Source: Paucibacter_B soli
Lineage (GTDB): Bacteria > Pseudomonadota > Gammaproteobacteria > Burkholderiales > Burkholderiaceae_C
DNA: 64,000 nucleotides
Assembly (NCBI RefSeq): GCF_037482845.1
Contig: NZ_JBBHJW010000001.1
Span: 248,001-312,000 of the forward strand
Direction of reading: 5' to 3'
Translations under genes and position numbers: made by a program
In this document: piece by piece, positions 49,736 through 58,845 of the stretch
Layout of the letters: each line of letters opens with the position of its first letter
Position numbering within the stretch: position 1 is the first letter of the stretch
The notes under the pieces: generated by a model
What the model was told of the DNA's origin: nothing
The model's database searches: none
Seen by the model: only the letters and a program-made list of their open reading frames with translations

Positions 49736-51126
49736 TGCACATCGCCCCCATCATCTTGCACCGCCCGGCGCAAGGCTGGCGTGCCCGCCTGGCGCGCCTG
49801 GGAGATGCCCTGGCGCGCCACCGCGGCCGGCTGCAGGCCCTGCAATGGGGCGTGGTGGCCGTCTATGCGCTGCTGTTGGTGCTGCCGGCCTGTCTGCCGC
49901 TGCCGCAGACCGGCCAGACCCTGTTCAACAACCTCACGCTGGCCGCGCAATTCGTGTTCTGGGGTATGTGGTGGCCGGGGGTGATCCTCGCCACCCTGCT
50001 GTTCGGCCGCGTCTGGTGCGGCCTGCTCTGCCCCGAGGGCATGCTGTCGGAGCTGGCCAGCCGCCATGGCCGCGGCGCTGCGATCCCGCGCTGGCTGCGC
50101 TGGCGCGGTTGGCCGGTGCTGGCCTTCGTCGCCACCACCGTCTACGGGCAGCTGATCAGCGTCTACGAGTATCCGAAGGCGGCCCTGCTGGTGCTGGGTG
50201 GCTCCACCGTCGCCGCCGTGGCGGTGGGCCTGCTATGGGGGCGCGGCAAGCGGGTCTGGTGCCGCTACCTCTGCCCCGTGTCTGGCGTGTTTGCGCTGCT
50301 GGCGCGCCTGAGCCCGCTGCATTACCGTGTGGACCGCCAGGCCTGGGACGCCTATCCGCAGCGCGCCAGCGCGGTGGACTGCGCGCCGCTGCTGAGCGTC
50401 AAGCAGCTCAATAGCGCCTCGCAATGCCATGCCTGCGGGCGCTGCAGCGGGCATCGCGACGCCGTGACCCTCAGCGCGCGCTCGCCCGAGGCCGAGATCG
50501 TGCACAGCACGCCGCGCGAGGCCGGCCGCTCCGAGGCCCTGCTGCTGGTATGGGGCCTGCTGGGCGTGGCGGTGGCGGCCTTCCAATGGTCGGCCAGCCC
50601 CTGGTTCGTGGCATGGCGTCAGGCCCTGGCCGGCTGGGCCGCCGAGCGCGAGCTCTGGGCCCTGCTGGACAACAACGCCCCCTGGTGGCTGCTGACCCAT
50701 TACCCCGAGGCGGGCGACAGCTTCATCTGGCTGGACGGGCTGCTGATCCCGGCCTATATCGCGGCCGTCACGCTGCTGCTGGGTGGCTGCCTGCAGGCCG
50801 CACTGTGGGCGGCGGCACGTCTGACGCGCCAGGCCTGGCCGGTGCTGGCGCTGGCCCTGGTGCCGCTGGGCGCCGCCTGCCTGCTGGCCGGCCTGAGCAT
50901 GCTGACGCAGACCCAGCTGCGCGCGGAAGGCCTGCTGTTCCCGCTCGCCGACTCGCTGCGCCTGCTGGCGCTGGGCGCGGCGGCGCTGTGGTCGCTACGC
51001 CTGCTGGGCCGGCAGCTTACGTTGGCCGGCCAGCGCGGCTGGCGCCTTGCCGGCGCCCTCGCCCTGGTGGCGCTGGGGCTGGCGCCGGTGCTGGCGGCCT
51101 GGACGCTGCAGCTGCGCCACTGGTGA
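49735..51126 (+). CDS. Membrane-bound 4Fe-4S (FtrD-like) polyferredoxin
   Basis: 463 residues, about eight to ten transmembrane helices. Two CxxxCP motifs, WCGLLCPEG and WCRYLCPVSG, are those of the NosR/FixG/NapH family. A third cysteine group, CHACGRCSGH, has only three cysteines and may be incomplete. In FtrABCD systems FtrD provides electron transfer across the membrane for ferrous iron uptake. Here it is the last of four coupled genes. In Bordetella the FTR1 permease FtrC lies between FtrB and FtrD, but there is no space for it at this locus. Confidence 0.85.
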   Translation: MHIAPIILHRPAQGWRARLARLGDALARHRGRLQALQWGVVAVYALLLVLPACLPLPQTGQTLFNNLTLAAQFVFWGMWWPGVILATLLFGRVWCGLLCPEGMLSELASRHGRGAAIPRWLRWRGWPVLAFVATTVYGQLISVYEYPKAALLVLGGSTVAAVAVGLLWGRGKRVWCRYLCPVSGVFALLARLSPLHYRVDRQAWDAYPQRASAVDCAPLLSVKQLNSASQCHACGRCSGHRDAVTLSARSPEAEIVHSTPREAGRSEALLLVWGLLGVAVAAFQWSASPWFVAWRQALAGWAAERELWALLDNNAPWWLLTHYPEAGDSFIWLDGLLIPAYIAAVTLLLGGCLQAALWAAARLTRQAWPVLALALVPLGAACLLAGLSMLTQTQLRAEGLLFPLADSLRLLALGAAALWSLRLLGRQLTLAGQRGWRLAGALALVALGLAPVLAAWTLQLRHW

Positions 51127-51129
51127 GCG

Positions 51130-51606
51130 TCAGAGAAAGCGTTCGAGCAGCTTCTTGGAGTGGCGGTCCAGCGCAAAGCGGTCCTGCACCATGAATTGCA
51201 GGCCGTGGCTGGTGGTGATCAGGAGCCGGCCCTCGCCGAGGCGGCGGATGTCTTCCTCGGTCTTGAGGATGAAGCTGGCCTCGCCGCGGTCGGTTTCCAC
51301 CGTCCAGAGGCTGGGGGTGGAGAAGGTCGAGACCTTTTTCAGCCGCGTCACCATGGGGGTGAATTCGCGCGCGGCGAATTCGCTCTCCAGCAGTTCGCGC
51401 TCGGCCGCGGGCAGGGCCGAGAGGCGGTCTATCCAGGCCAGCTCATGGCCGTCCGGCCCGACCAGGGAGACGCCCTCGTCGGGTGCCGAGATCGGGTGCG
51501 CACGCACCGGGTTCACGCCCACGTGCTCGATGCCCTCGGCGTCGGTGAGCACCAGGCGCCCAAAGCTGTTGCGGGCAAGCTGTCGGTAAGGGGTCGTCAT
51601 GCTCAT
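51130..51606 (-). CDS. DUF1854 protein, cyanophycin-associated
   Basis: 158 residues. The block RNSFGRLVLTDAEGIEHVGV, DGHELAWIDRLSALP and FILKTEEDIRRLGEGRLLIT is the DUF1854 pattern. In betaproteobacteria DUF1854 genes occur next to cyanophycin synthetases and a dedicated ABC transporter, as here. The molecular function is unknown. Its ATG at 51606 overlaps the ABC transporter stop by 4 bp, so the two are coupled. It converges on the ferredoxin gene with a 3-bp gap. Confidence 0.85.
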   Translation of the reverse strand: MSMTTPYRQLARNSFGRLVLTDAEGIEHVGVNPVRAHPISAPDEGVSLVGPDGHELAWIDRLSALPAAERELLESEFAAREFTPMVTRLKKVSTFSTPSLWTVETDRGEASFILKTEEDIRRLGEGRLLITTSHGLQFMVQDRFALDRHSKKLLERFL

Positions 51607-53888
51607 GCGGCCTCCGCGGTATGGGCGCTCGGGTTGGGCAGCTTGATGGCCTCGGGCTCGCCCTCGTCCATGCGGCGCGCCTGGGCCTCGTAGAGGCGCC
51701 AATAGGCACCCTTTTTCTCCATCAGCTCGTCGTGCGGGCCCACTTCCACCACCTGGCCGCGGTCCATCACCACCAGGCGATCGGCCTTGCGCAGCGTCGA
51801 GAGGCGGTGCGCGATGGCGATGGTGGTGCGGCCCTGCACCAGATTGTCCAGCGCCTTCTGGATCTCCTTCTCGGTCTCGGTGTCCACCGAGGAGGTGGCC
51901 TCGTCGAGGATCAGCAGGCGCGGGTTGATCAGCAGCGCGCGCGCGATCGAGATGCGCTGGCGCTCACCGCCCGAGAGGCCCTGGCCGCGCTCGCCCACCA
52001 GCGAGTCGTAACCCTGCGGCAGGCGCAGGATGAACTCATGCGCATGGGCGGCGCGCGCCGCGGCCACGATCTCCTCGCGCGTGGCCTCGGGCTTGCCGTA
52101 GGCGATGTTCTCGGCAATCGTGCCGAAGAACAGGAAGGGCTCCTGCAGCACCAGACCGATGTGCTGGCGGTAGTCGGCCACGCCGATGCGGCGCAGGTCC
52201 ACGCCGTCGACCTTGATGGAACCCTCGGTGACGTCGTAGAAGCGGCAGATCAGGTTCACCAGCGTGCTCTTGCCCGAGCCGCTGTGGCCCACCAGGCCAA
52301 TCATCTCGCCGGGCTGGATGTCCAGGCTGAGGCCGCGGATGACGGCGCGGTTGCCGTAGCGGAAGCCGATGTCCTGCATCTGGATGCCGCCCTTCACCTT
52401 GTCCAGCTTGGTGGGGTTGACCGGCTCGGGCACATTCGATTGATGGTCCAGGATGTCGAAGATGCGCTTGGCACCGGCGGCGGCCTTTTGCGTCACCGAG
52501 ACGATGCGGCTCATCGAATCCATGCGGCCGTAGAAGCGGCCGATATAGGCCAGGAAGGAGGTCAGCACGCCGACCGTGATGTCCTGCTTGGAGACCAGAT
52601 AGATGCCGAAGGCCCAGACCACCAGCAGGCCCATTTCGGTGAGCAGCGAGACGGTGGGACCGAACAGGCTCCAGGTCTTGTTGAGCCGGTCGTTGACCTG
52701 CAGATTGTTCTGGTTGGCGTCCTTGAAGCGCTTGGCCTCGCGCCGTTCCTGGGCAAAGGCCTTGACCACGCGGATGCCGGGAATGGTGTCGGCCAGCACG
52801 CTGGTGACCTCGCCCCAGACCCGGTCGATCTTCTCGAAACCGGTGCGCAGGCGGTCGCGCACCAGGTGGATCATCCAGGCGATGAAGGGCAGCGGCACCA
52901 GGGTGGCGAGCGCCAGCCAGTGGTTGATCGAGAACAGAATGATGGCCGTCATCGCCAGCATCAGCACATCGGTGATGAAGTCCAACGCATGCAGCGAGAG
53001 GAACACGCTGATGCGGTCGGTCTCGGAGCCGATGCGCGACATCAGGTCGCCGGTGCGCTTGTTGCTGAAGTACTCCAGCGAGAGGCTCAGCAGATGCTCG
53101 AAGGTGTTGGTGCGCAGGTCGGCGGCGATGCGCTCGGACACCAGGGCCAGGATATAGGTCTTGGCCCAGCCCAGCAGCCAGGACACCAGGCCCGCGCCCA
53201 GCAGGCCGCTGAGGTAGAAGGCCACCAGCCAGGGCTCGATCTTGTGGCCCTGCTGGAAGGGGATCAGCACCTCGTCCATCAGCGGCCGGTACAGATAGGG
53301 GCCGACCAGGGTGGCGCCGGTGGCGCCCAGCATCAGTAAAAAGCCCAGCAAGAGCTGACCCTGGTAGGGCCGGGCGAAGCGCCACAGGCGCAGCAGCACC
53401 CAGGTCGAGGGCGGCGTGTGCAGCTCGCGCGCGCAGGTGGGGCATTCCTCGTTGTCGGGCGGCGGCGGCAAGGGGGCATGGCAGCTGGGGCAGAGCTCCG
53501 GCTCCTCGGTCTGGGCGCGCTGCGGCTCATCTCGCCGCTCGAAAGCCTCCTGCCAGCGCTGCGCCTGCAAATTGATCTGCAAGGTGAAGCGCCACTGGGC
53601 CAGGCGTTGCGTTTGATCCACAAGTTCCAGGCAACCGACCCCGGCATGGTCCGAAATCTTCATCGCCAGGCCGGCGTGCAGCGCCCATTCGGACCATCGC
53701 CGCGTGCCAGCATCCCAGGCCAGCAGGCGTTTGTTGGTGAGTACCAACAAGCTGCGCGCAAAGCGCAGCTGCGCGTCCAGGTCAACCTCCAGCGGGGCTA
53801 CAACGTTCTCGTCTCTCGTGAGACGCGCCTGCAAGGTAGCCAATTCCGGATGCTGGTCCGGCGCGCCGTCGGGATGGTGATGCTGCAT
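51603..53888 (-). CDS. Cyanophycin metabolism-associated ABC transporter (fused permease-ATPase)
   Basis: 761 residues. An N-terminal PH-like domain (about 20-120; SLLVLTNKRLLAWDAGTRRW) is followed by a zinc ribbon with CPSC at 133-136 and CPTC at 149-152. An ABC exporter transmembrane domain comes next, then the ATPase: Walker A GHSGSGKST (about 530), signature LSGGERQRISIARAL (about 635), Walker B LLILDEATSSVD (about 655) and switch histidine in IAIAHRLST. The PH and ribbon extension is unusual for exporters and characteristic of the group linked with cyanophycin genes. It diverges from the first cphA. No strong ribosome site precedes the ATG. Confidence 0.88.
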   Translation of the reverse strand: MQHHHPDGAPDQHPELATLQARLTRDENVVAPLEVDLDAQLRFARSLLVLTNKRLLAWDAGTRRWSEWALHAGLAMKISDHAGVGCLELVDQTQRLAQWRFTLQINLQAQRWQEAFERRDEPQRAQTEEPELCPSCHAPLPPPPDNEECPTCARELHTPPSTWVLLRLWRFARPYQGQLLLGFLLMLGATGATLVGPYLYRPLMDEVLIPFQQGHKIEPWLVAFYLSGLLGAGLVSWLLGWAKTYILALVSERIAADLRTNTFEHLLSLSLEYFSNKRTGDLMSRIGSETDRISVFLSLHALDFITDVLMLAMTAIILFSINHWLALATLVPLPFIAWMIHLVRDRLRTGFEKIDRVWGEVTSVLADTIPGIRVVKAFAQERREAKRFKDANQNNLQVNDRLNKTWSLFGPTVSLLTEMGLLVVWAFGIYLVSKQDITVGVLTSFLAYIGRFYGRMDSMSRIVSVTQKAAAGAKRIFDILDHQSNVPEPVNPTKLDKVKGGIQMQDIGFRYGNRAVIRGLSLDIQPGEMIGLVGHSGSGKSTLVNLICRFYDVTEGSIKVDGVDLRRIGVADYRQHIGLVLQEPFLFFGTIAENIAYGKPEATREEIVAAARAAHAHEFILRLPQGYDSLVGERGQGLSGGERQRISIARALLINPRLLILDEATSSVDTETEKEIQKALDNLVQGRTTIAIAHRLSTLRKADRLVVMDRGQVVEVGPHDELMEKKGAYWRLYEAQARRMDEGEPEAIKLPNPSAHTAEAA

Positions 53889-54067
53889 TTTGTGTTGTGC
53901 CAAATCGCCCCAAGAGGGCCGGTTCGCTGCGTGAGATCGGCGATTTTCGCCCAGAAGCGGGTCTTGCCACCGCAGCAGGCACCCATGCGGGAACTCACCC
54001 CCGGTTGAGCGCACAATTGCGCCTTGAATTTTTCCCCCAGCCCACGCTTGTACCAGGCCCCTCCCCC
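53889..54067. promoter_or_regulatory. Divergent promoter region of the cyanophycin genes
   Basis: A 179-bp gap between the leftward ABC transporter and the rightward first cphA. It should hold promoters for both units. A small 5-bp hairpin GCGCA / TGCGC lies at 54009-54022. No sigma-70 boxes or operators stand out clearly. Confidence 0.4.
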
Positions 54068-56239
54068 ATGAGCAGACACGACGACATCAAGCTTTTGCGC
54101 GTCAACTATTTGCGCGGTCCCAATATGTGGACCTACCGCCCGGTCCTCGAAGTCTGGCTGGATCTGGGCCGGCTGGAGGACTTCCCGTCCAATCTGCTGC
54201 CGGGTTTCAACGATCGCCTCACGCACCAGCTGCCGGCCCTGATCGAACACCATTGCGGCGTGGGCGAGCGCGGCGGCTTCATGCAGCGCCTCAGCGAGGG
54301 CACCTGGATGGGCCATGTGCTGGAGCATGTGGTGATCGAGTTGCTCAACCTCTCGGGCATGCCCACCGGCTTCGGCCAGACCCGCAGCACCTCCACCACC
54401 GGCGTCTACCGCATGGTGTTCCGCGCCCGCGACGAGCAGGTGGCGCGCGCCGCCCTGGCCGAGGGCCATGCGCTGCTGATGGCCGCCATCAACGCCGAGG
54501 CCTTTGACGTCAGCGCCGCCGTCGCCCGGGTGCGCGACAAGGTCGACGACTGCTACCTCGGCCCCAGCACCGCGGCCATCGTCGCCGCGGCCACCGATCG
54601 CCGCATCCCGCATATCCGCCTGAACGACGGCAATCTGGTGCAGCTGGGCCATGGCGCGCGCCAGCGCCGCATCTGGACGGCCGAGACCGACATGACCAGC
54701 GCGATCGCCGAAGGCATTGCGCGTGACAAGGACCTCACCAAGAGCCTGCTCAAGTCGGTGGGCGTGCCGGTGCCCGAGGGCCAGGCGGTGAAGAATGCCG
54801 ACGAGGCCTGGGAAGTGGCGCAGGACCTGGGCCTGCCGGTGGTGGTGAAGCCCTCCGACGGCAACCATGGCCGCGGCGTCACGCTGGACCTGAAGCGCGA
54901 GGCCGATGTGCGCGCCGCCTTCGAGCTGGCCGAGCGCAACGGCTCCGAGGTGCTGGTGGAGCGCAACATCCCCGGCAACGAGCACCGCCTGCTGGTGGTG
55001 GGCGGCCAAGTGGTGGCCGCCGCACGCGGCGACGAGGCCTGGATCACCGGCGACGGCAAGCACAATGTTGTGCAACTGGTGGATCAGCAGATCAACACCG
55101 ACCCGCGCCGTGGCCTCACCGAAGACTTCCCGCTGAACCGCATCGACGTGCCCGAGGATGCCGTCATCCTGCTCGACCTGCAGCGGCAAGACCTGACCCC
55201 CGAGGCCGTGCCCGCGGCCGGCCAGCGCGTGCTGATCCAGCGCAACGGCAACGTGGCGATCGACTGCACGCACCAGGTTCATCCCGAGGTGGCGCATGTG
55301 GTCTCGCTGGCGGCGCGCACCATAGGCCTGGACATCGCCGGCATCGACCTGGTGAGCGAAGACATTGCCAAGCCGCTGTCGGAAACCGGCGGCGCCATCG
55401 TCGAGGTGAACGCCGGCCCCGGCCTCTTGATGCACCTGAAGCCCGCCGAGGGCATGCCCCAGCCGGTCGGCCAGGCCATCATCGACCATCTCTTCGCCGA
55501 GGACGAGAACGGCCGCATCCCCATCGTCGGCGTGACCGCCTCCGCGGGCGGCCAGCACATCAGCCGTCTGGTGGCCTGGCTCTTGCACCTGAATGGCCGC
55601 CATGTGGGCCTGGCCTGCAACGACGGCCTCTTCCTCGGCACGCGCCGGGTCGAGAAAAAGCCCAGCGCGCGCTGGGATGCCGCACACCGCCTGCTGATGA
55701 ACCGCGGCGTCGATGCCGTGGTGGTGCAGAACAGCGCCGCCACCATCCTCACCGACGGCCTGGCCTATGACCGCTGCCAGGTCGGCGTGGTGACCGACAC
55801 CGCCGCGCTGGGCCAGCTGGACGAGCATGACATCCGCACCCACGACCAGCTCTTCAAGGTGCTGCGCACCCAGGTCGACGTGGTGCTGTCCGACGGCGCC
55901 GCGGTGCTGAATGCCGCCGACCCGCAGCTGGTCGAGATGGCCGAGCTGTGCGACGGCGAGGTGCTGTTCTACGCGCTCGACAGCGCAGCCCTGGCCGCGC
56001 ACCGCGACAAGGGCGGCCGTGCGGTATTCCTGCAGGGCGGCGCCGCGGTGCTGGCGCAGGGTGCCTCCGAAACCTCGGGCGCCAATATCGAGGCCCTGAT
56101 GAAGCGCTTCGCCGCCGCCGGCCAGACCACCGATGCGGCCACCCTGCTGGCCGCGGTGGCCACCGCCTGGGCCCTCAACATTTCCCCCGAACTGATCTCG
56201 GCCGGCCTGGACACCTTCGTGCCCGAACTCGCCCAATAA
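54068..56239 (+). CDS. Cyanophycin synthetase paralogue (CphA') with degenerate Mur-ligase P-loop
   Basis: 723 residues. It has the cyanophycin synthetase N-domain (LRVNYLRGPNMWTYRPVLEV) and an intact ATP-grasp domain (DKDLTKSLLKSVGVPVPEG, VVVKPSDGNHGRGVTLDL, IVEVNAGPGLLMHLKP). In the Mur-ligase-like domain the nucleotide loop, GTNGKTTT in CphA, is replaced near residues 488-496 by TASAGGQHIS, without the lysine, and the domain is about 130 residues shorter. Arginine addition therefore seems lost, while aspartate ligation could remain. It is 26 bp upstream of a complete cphA. The ATG at 54068 opens MSRHDDIKLLRVNYLRG; a longer open frame runs into the promoter. Confidence 0.87.
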   Translation: MSRHDDIKLLRVNYLRGPNMWTYRPVLEVWLDLGRLEDFPSNLLPGFNDRLTHQLPALIEHHCGVGERGGFMQRLSEGTWMGHVLEHVVIELLNLSGMPTGFGQTRSTSTTGVYRMVFRARDEQVARAALAEGHALLMAAINAEAFDVSAAVARVRDKVDDCYLGPSTAAIVAAATDRRIPHIRLNDGNLVQLGHGARQRRIWTAETDMTSAIAEGIARDKDLTKSLLKSVGVPVPEGQAVKNADEAWEVAQDLGLPVVVKPSDGNHGRGVTLDLKREADVRAAFELAERNGSEVLVERNIPGNEHRLLVVGGQVVAAARGDEAWITGDGKHNVVQLVDQQINTDPRRGLTEDFPLNRIDVPEDAVILLDLQRQDLTPEAVPAAGQRVLIQRNGNVAIDCTHQVHPEVAHVVSLAARTIGLDIAGIDLVSEDIAKPLSETGGAIVEVNAGPGLLMHLKPAEGMPQPVGQAIIDHLFAEDENGRIPIVGVTASAGGQHISRLVAWLLHLNGRHVGLACNDGLFLGTRRVEKKPSARWDAAHRLLMNRGVDAVVVQNSAATILTDGLAYDRCQVGVVTDTAALGQLDEHDIRTHDQLFKVLRTQVDVVLSDGAAVLNAADPQLVEMAELCDGEVLFYALDSAALAAHRDKGGRAVFLQGGAAVLAQGASETSGANIEALMKRFAAAGQTTDAATLLAAVATAWALNISPELISAGLDTFVPELAQ

Positions 56240-56265
56240 GCAACCCACATCCAAGACCGAGCACC

Positions 56266-58845
56266 ATGGAAGTCACTCGCACCCGAGCCCTGCGTGGCCC
56301 CAATATGTGGAGCCGTCACACCGCCATCGAGGCGGTGGTGATGTGCACGCCCGCCGAACGCTCCATCGCCGACATGGCGGGCTTCGAAGCCCGTCTGCGC
56401 GCCCTCTTCCCCAGCATCGGTGCCTTGCGCCCCGCCAGCGCGCAAAAGACAGCCATCTCCCTGGCCCATGTGCTGGAGCAGGCCACCCTGGCCCTGCAGG
56501 CCCAGGCCGGCTGCCCGGTGACCTTCAGCCACACCCATGTGACCTCCGAAGAGGGCAGCTACCAGGTGGTGGTCGAGTACAGCGAAGAGGACGTGGGCCG
56601 CCTGGCCTTTGAAGAGGCGGTGCGCCTGGTCAGCGCCGCCATGGATGGCGGCACGTTTGACAGCGAGGCCGTGCTGACCAAGCTGCGCGAGCTGGACGAG
56701 GACGTGCGCCTGGGCCCCTCCACCGGCTCCATCGTCGATGCCGCGGTGAAGCGCGGCGTGCCCTTCCGCCGCCTCACCCAGGGCAGCCTGGTGCAGTTCG
56801 GCTGGGGCGCCAAGCAGCGCCGCATCTGGGCCGCCGAGGTCGACGCCACCAGCGCGGTGAGCGAATCGATTGCGCAAGACAAGGACCTCTCCAAGCGCCT
56901 GCTGCAATCGGCCGGCGTGCCGGTGCCCATCGGTGCGCCGGTGGATTCGCCCGACGAGGCCTGGGCGGTGGCCCAGGACATCGGCCTGCCGGTGGTGGTG
57001 AAGCCGGTGGACGGCAACCAGGGCAAGGGCGTGACCGTCAACGTGACGACGCGCCAGCAACTGGACGAGGCCTACAAGGCCGCCGACGAGATCGGCCAGG
57101 TGATGGTGGAGAAATTCCTGCCCGGCAGCGACTACCGCCTCTTGGTGATCGGCGACAAGCTCATCGCCGCCGCGCGCCGCGACCCCCCGCATGTGATCGG
57201 CGATGGTGTGCACACCGTCAAGCAGCTGGTCGACAAGGTCAATGCCGACCCCAAGCGCGGCGACGGCCATGCCACCTCGCTCACCAAGATCCGCTTCGAC
57301 GACATCGCCGTGGCGCGCCTCACCCAGCAAGACCTGAGCCCCGAGTCGGTGCCCGAGAAGGGCCGGCGCGTGGTGCTGCGCAACAACGCCAACCTCTCCA
57401 CCGGCGGCACCGCCACCGATGTGACGGACGATGTGCACCCGGATGTGGCGGCGCGCGCCGTGGCCGCCGCCCAGGTGGTGGGCCTGCATGTCTGCGGCGT
57501 GGACGTGGTGGCCGAGAGCGTGCTGCGCCCGCTCGAAGAACAGAGCGGCGGCATCGTCGAGGTGAACGCCGCGCCGGGCCTGCGCATGCATCTCTCGCCC
57601 AGCTATGGCAAGGGCCGCAATGTCGGCGAGGCCATCATCAGCCACCTCTACGGCCATGGCCAGAAGAGCGAGGACGGCCGCATCCCAGTGGTGGCCGTCA
57701 CCGGCACGAATGGCAAGACCACCACCTCGCGCCTGATCGCCCATCTGTTCGCCACCATGGGCCTGCGCGTGGGCATGACGAATACCGACGGCGTCTATGT
57801 GGACGGCCGCCAGATCGACAGCGGCGATTGCTCGGGCCCCAAGAGCGCGCGCAATGTGCTGATGCACCCGGACGTGGAAGCGGCCGTGTTCGAGACCGCG
57901 CGCGGCGGTGTGCTGCGTGAGGGCCTGGGTTTTGATCGCTGCCAGGTGGCGGTGGTCACCAACCTCGGCGAGGGCGACCACCTGGGCATGAACTTCCTCA
58001 ACACCGTGGAAGAGCTGGCCCTGGTGAAGCGCGTGATCGTGCAGAACGTGGCGCCCAGCGGCTATGCGGTGCTGAATGCCGCTGACCCGGTGGTGGCCAA
58101 TATGGCCAGCGTCTGCCCGGGCCAGATCATCTATTTCGCCGCCGACCGCCACCACCCGCTGATGGCCACGCACCGCGCCCAGGGCAAGCGCTGCGTCTAT
58201 GTGGACGGCGACCAGTTGGTGGCCGCGCAGGGCTCCTGGCGCGAAAGCATCCCGCTGCGCGACATTCCCATCACCCGCCACGGCACCATAGGCTTCCAGG
58301 TCGAGAACGCGATGGCCTCGGTGGCGGCGGCCTGGGGCGTGGGCCTGGACTGGGACACCATACGCCGCGGCGTCGGCAGCTTTGCCAACGATGCCGACAA
58401 CGCGCCCGGCCGCTTCAATGTGATGGACTACCGCGGCGCCACCGTGATCGCCGACTACGGTCACAACGGCGACGCCATGCGCGCCCTGGTGGCCGCGGTG
58501 CAGGCCATGCCGGCCAGCAAGCGCTCGGTGGTGATCTCGGGCGCCGGCGATCGCCGCGACGAGGACATCCGCATCCAGACCCAGATCCTCGGCGAGGCCT
58601 TCGACGAGGTGCTGCTGTTCCAGGACGCCTGCCAGCGCGGCCGCGAGGACGGCGAGGTGCTGGCGCTCTTGCGCCAGGGCCTGGAGGGCGCCAAGCGCAC
58701 CAGCCGCATCGACGAGATCCGCGGCGAGTTCCTCGCCATCGACACCGCGCTGGAGCGCCTGCAGCCCGGCGACCTCTGTCTGGTGCTGGTGGATCAGGTG
58801 GAAGAGGCGCTGGCGCATCTGGCGCAGCGCATCAGCGCGGGCTAG
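56266..58845 (+). CDS. cphA: Cyanophycin synthetase
   Basis: 859 residues, full-length CphA1. N-domain (EVTRTRALRGPNMWSRHTAI), ATP-grasp domain that ligates Asp to the backbone (DKDLSKRLLQSAGVPVPIG; VVVKPVDGNQGKGVTVNV; IVEVNAAPGLRMHL), and Mur-ligase-like domain that adds Arg to the Asp side chain, with an intact P-loop VTGTNGKTTTSR near residue 478 and FETARGGVLREGLGFDRCQ. It makes the Asp-Arg polymer cyanophycin as a nitrogen store. It lies 26 bp after the CphA paralogue. Its TAG stop shares the palindrome CTAG with the stop of the convergent MFS gene. Confidence 0.94.
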   Translation: MEVTRTRALRGPNMWSRHTAIEAVVMCTPAERSIADMAGFEARLRALFPSIGALRPASAQKTAISLAHVLEQATLALQAQAGCPVTFSHTHVTSEEGSYQVVVEYSEEDVGRLAFEEAVRLVSAAMDGGTFDSEAVLTKLRELDEDVRLGPSTGSIVDAAVKRGVPFRRLTQGSLVQFGWGAKQRRIWAAEVDATSAVSESIAQDKDLSKRLLQSAGVPVPIGAPVDSPDEAWAVAQDIGLPVVVKPVDGNQGKGVTVNVTTRQQLDEAYKAADEIGQVMVEKFLPGSDYRLLVIGDKLIAAARRDPPHVIGDGVHTVKQLVDKVNADPKRGDGHATSLTKIRFDDIAVARLTQQDLSPESVPEKGRRVVLRNNANLSTGGTATDVTDDVHPDVAARAVAAAQVVGLHVCGVDVVAESVLRPLEEQSGGIVEVNAAPGLRMHLSPSYGKGRNVGEAIISHLYGHGQKSEDGRIPVVAVTGTNGKTTTSRLIAHLFATMGLRVGMTNTDGVYVDGRQIDSGDCSGPKSARNVLMHPDVEAAVFETARGGVLREGLGFDRCQVAVVTNLGEGDHLGMNFLNTVEELALVKRVIVQNVAPSGYAVLNAADPVVANMASVCPGQIIYFAADRHHPLMATHRAQGKRCVYVDGDQLVAAQGSWRESIPLRDIPITRHGTIGFQVENAMASVAAAWGVGLDWDTIRRGVGSFANDADNAPGRFNVMDYRGATVIADYGHNGDAMRALVAAVQAMPASKRSVVISGAGDRRDEDIRIQTQILGEAFDEVLLFQDACQRGREDGEVLALLRQGLEGAKRTSRIDEIRGEFLAIDTALERLQPGDLCLVLVDQVEEALAHLAQRISAG

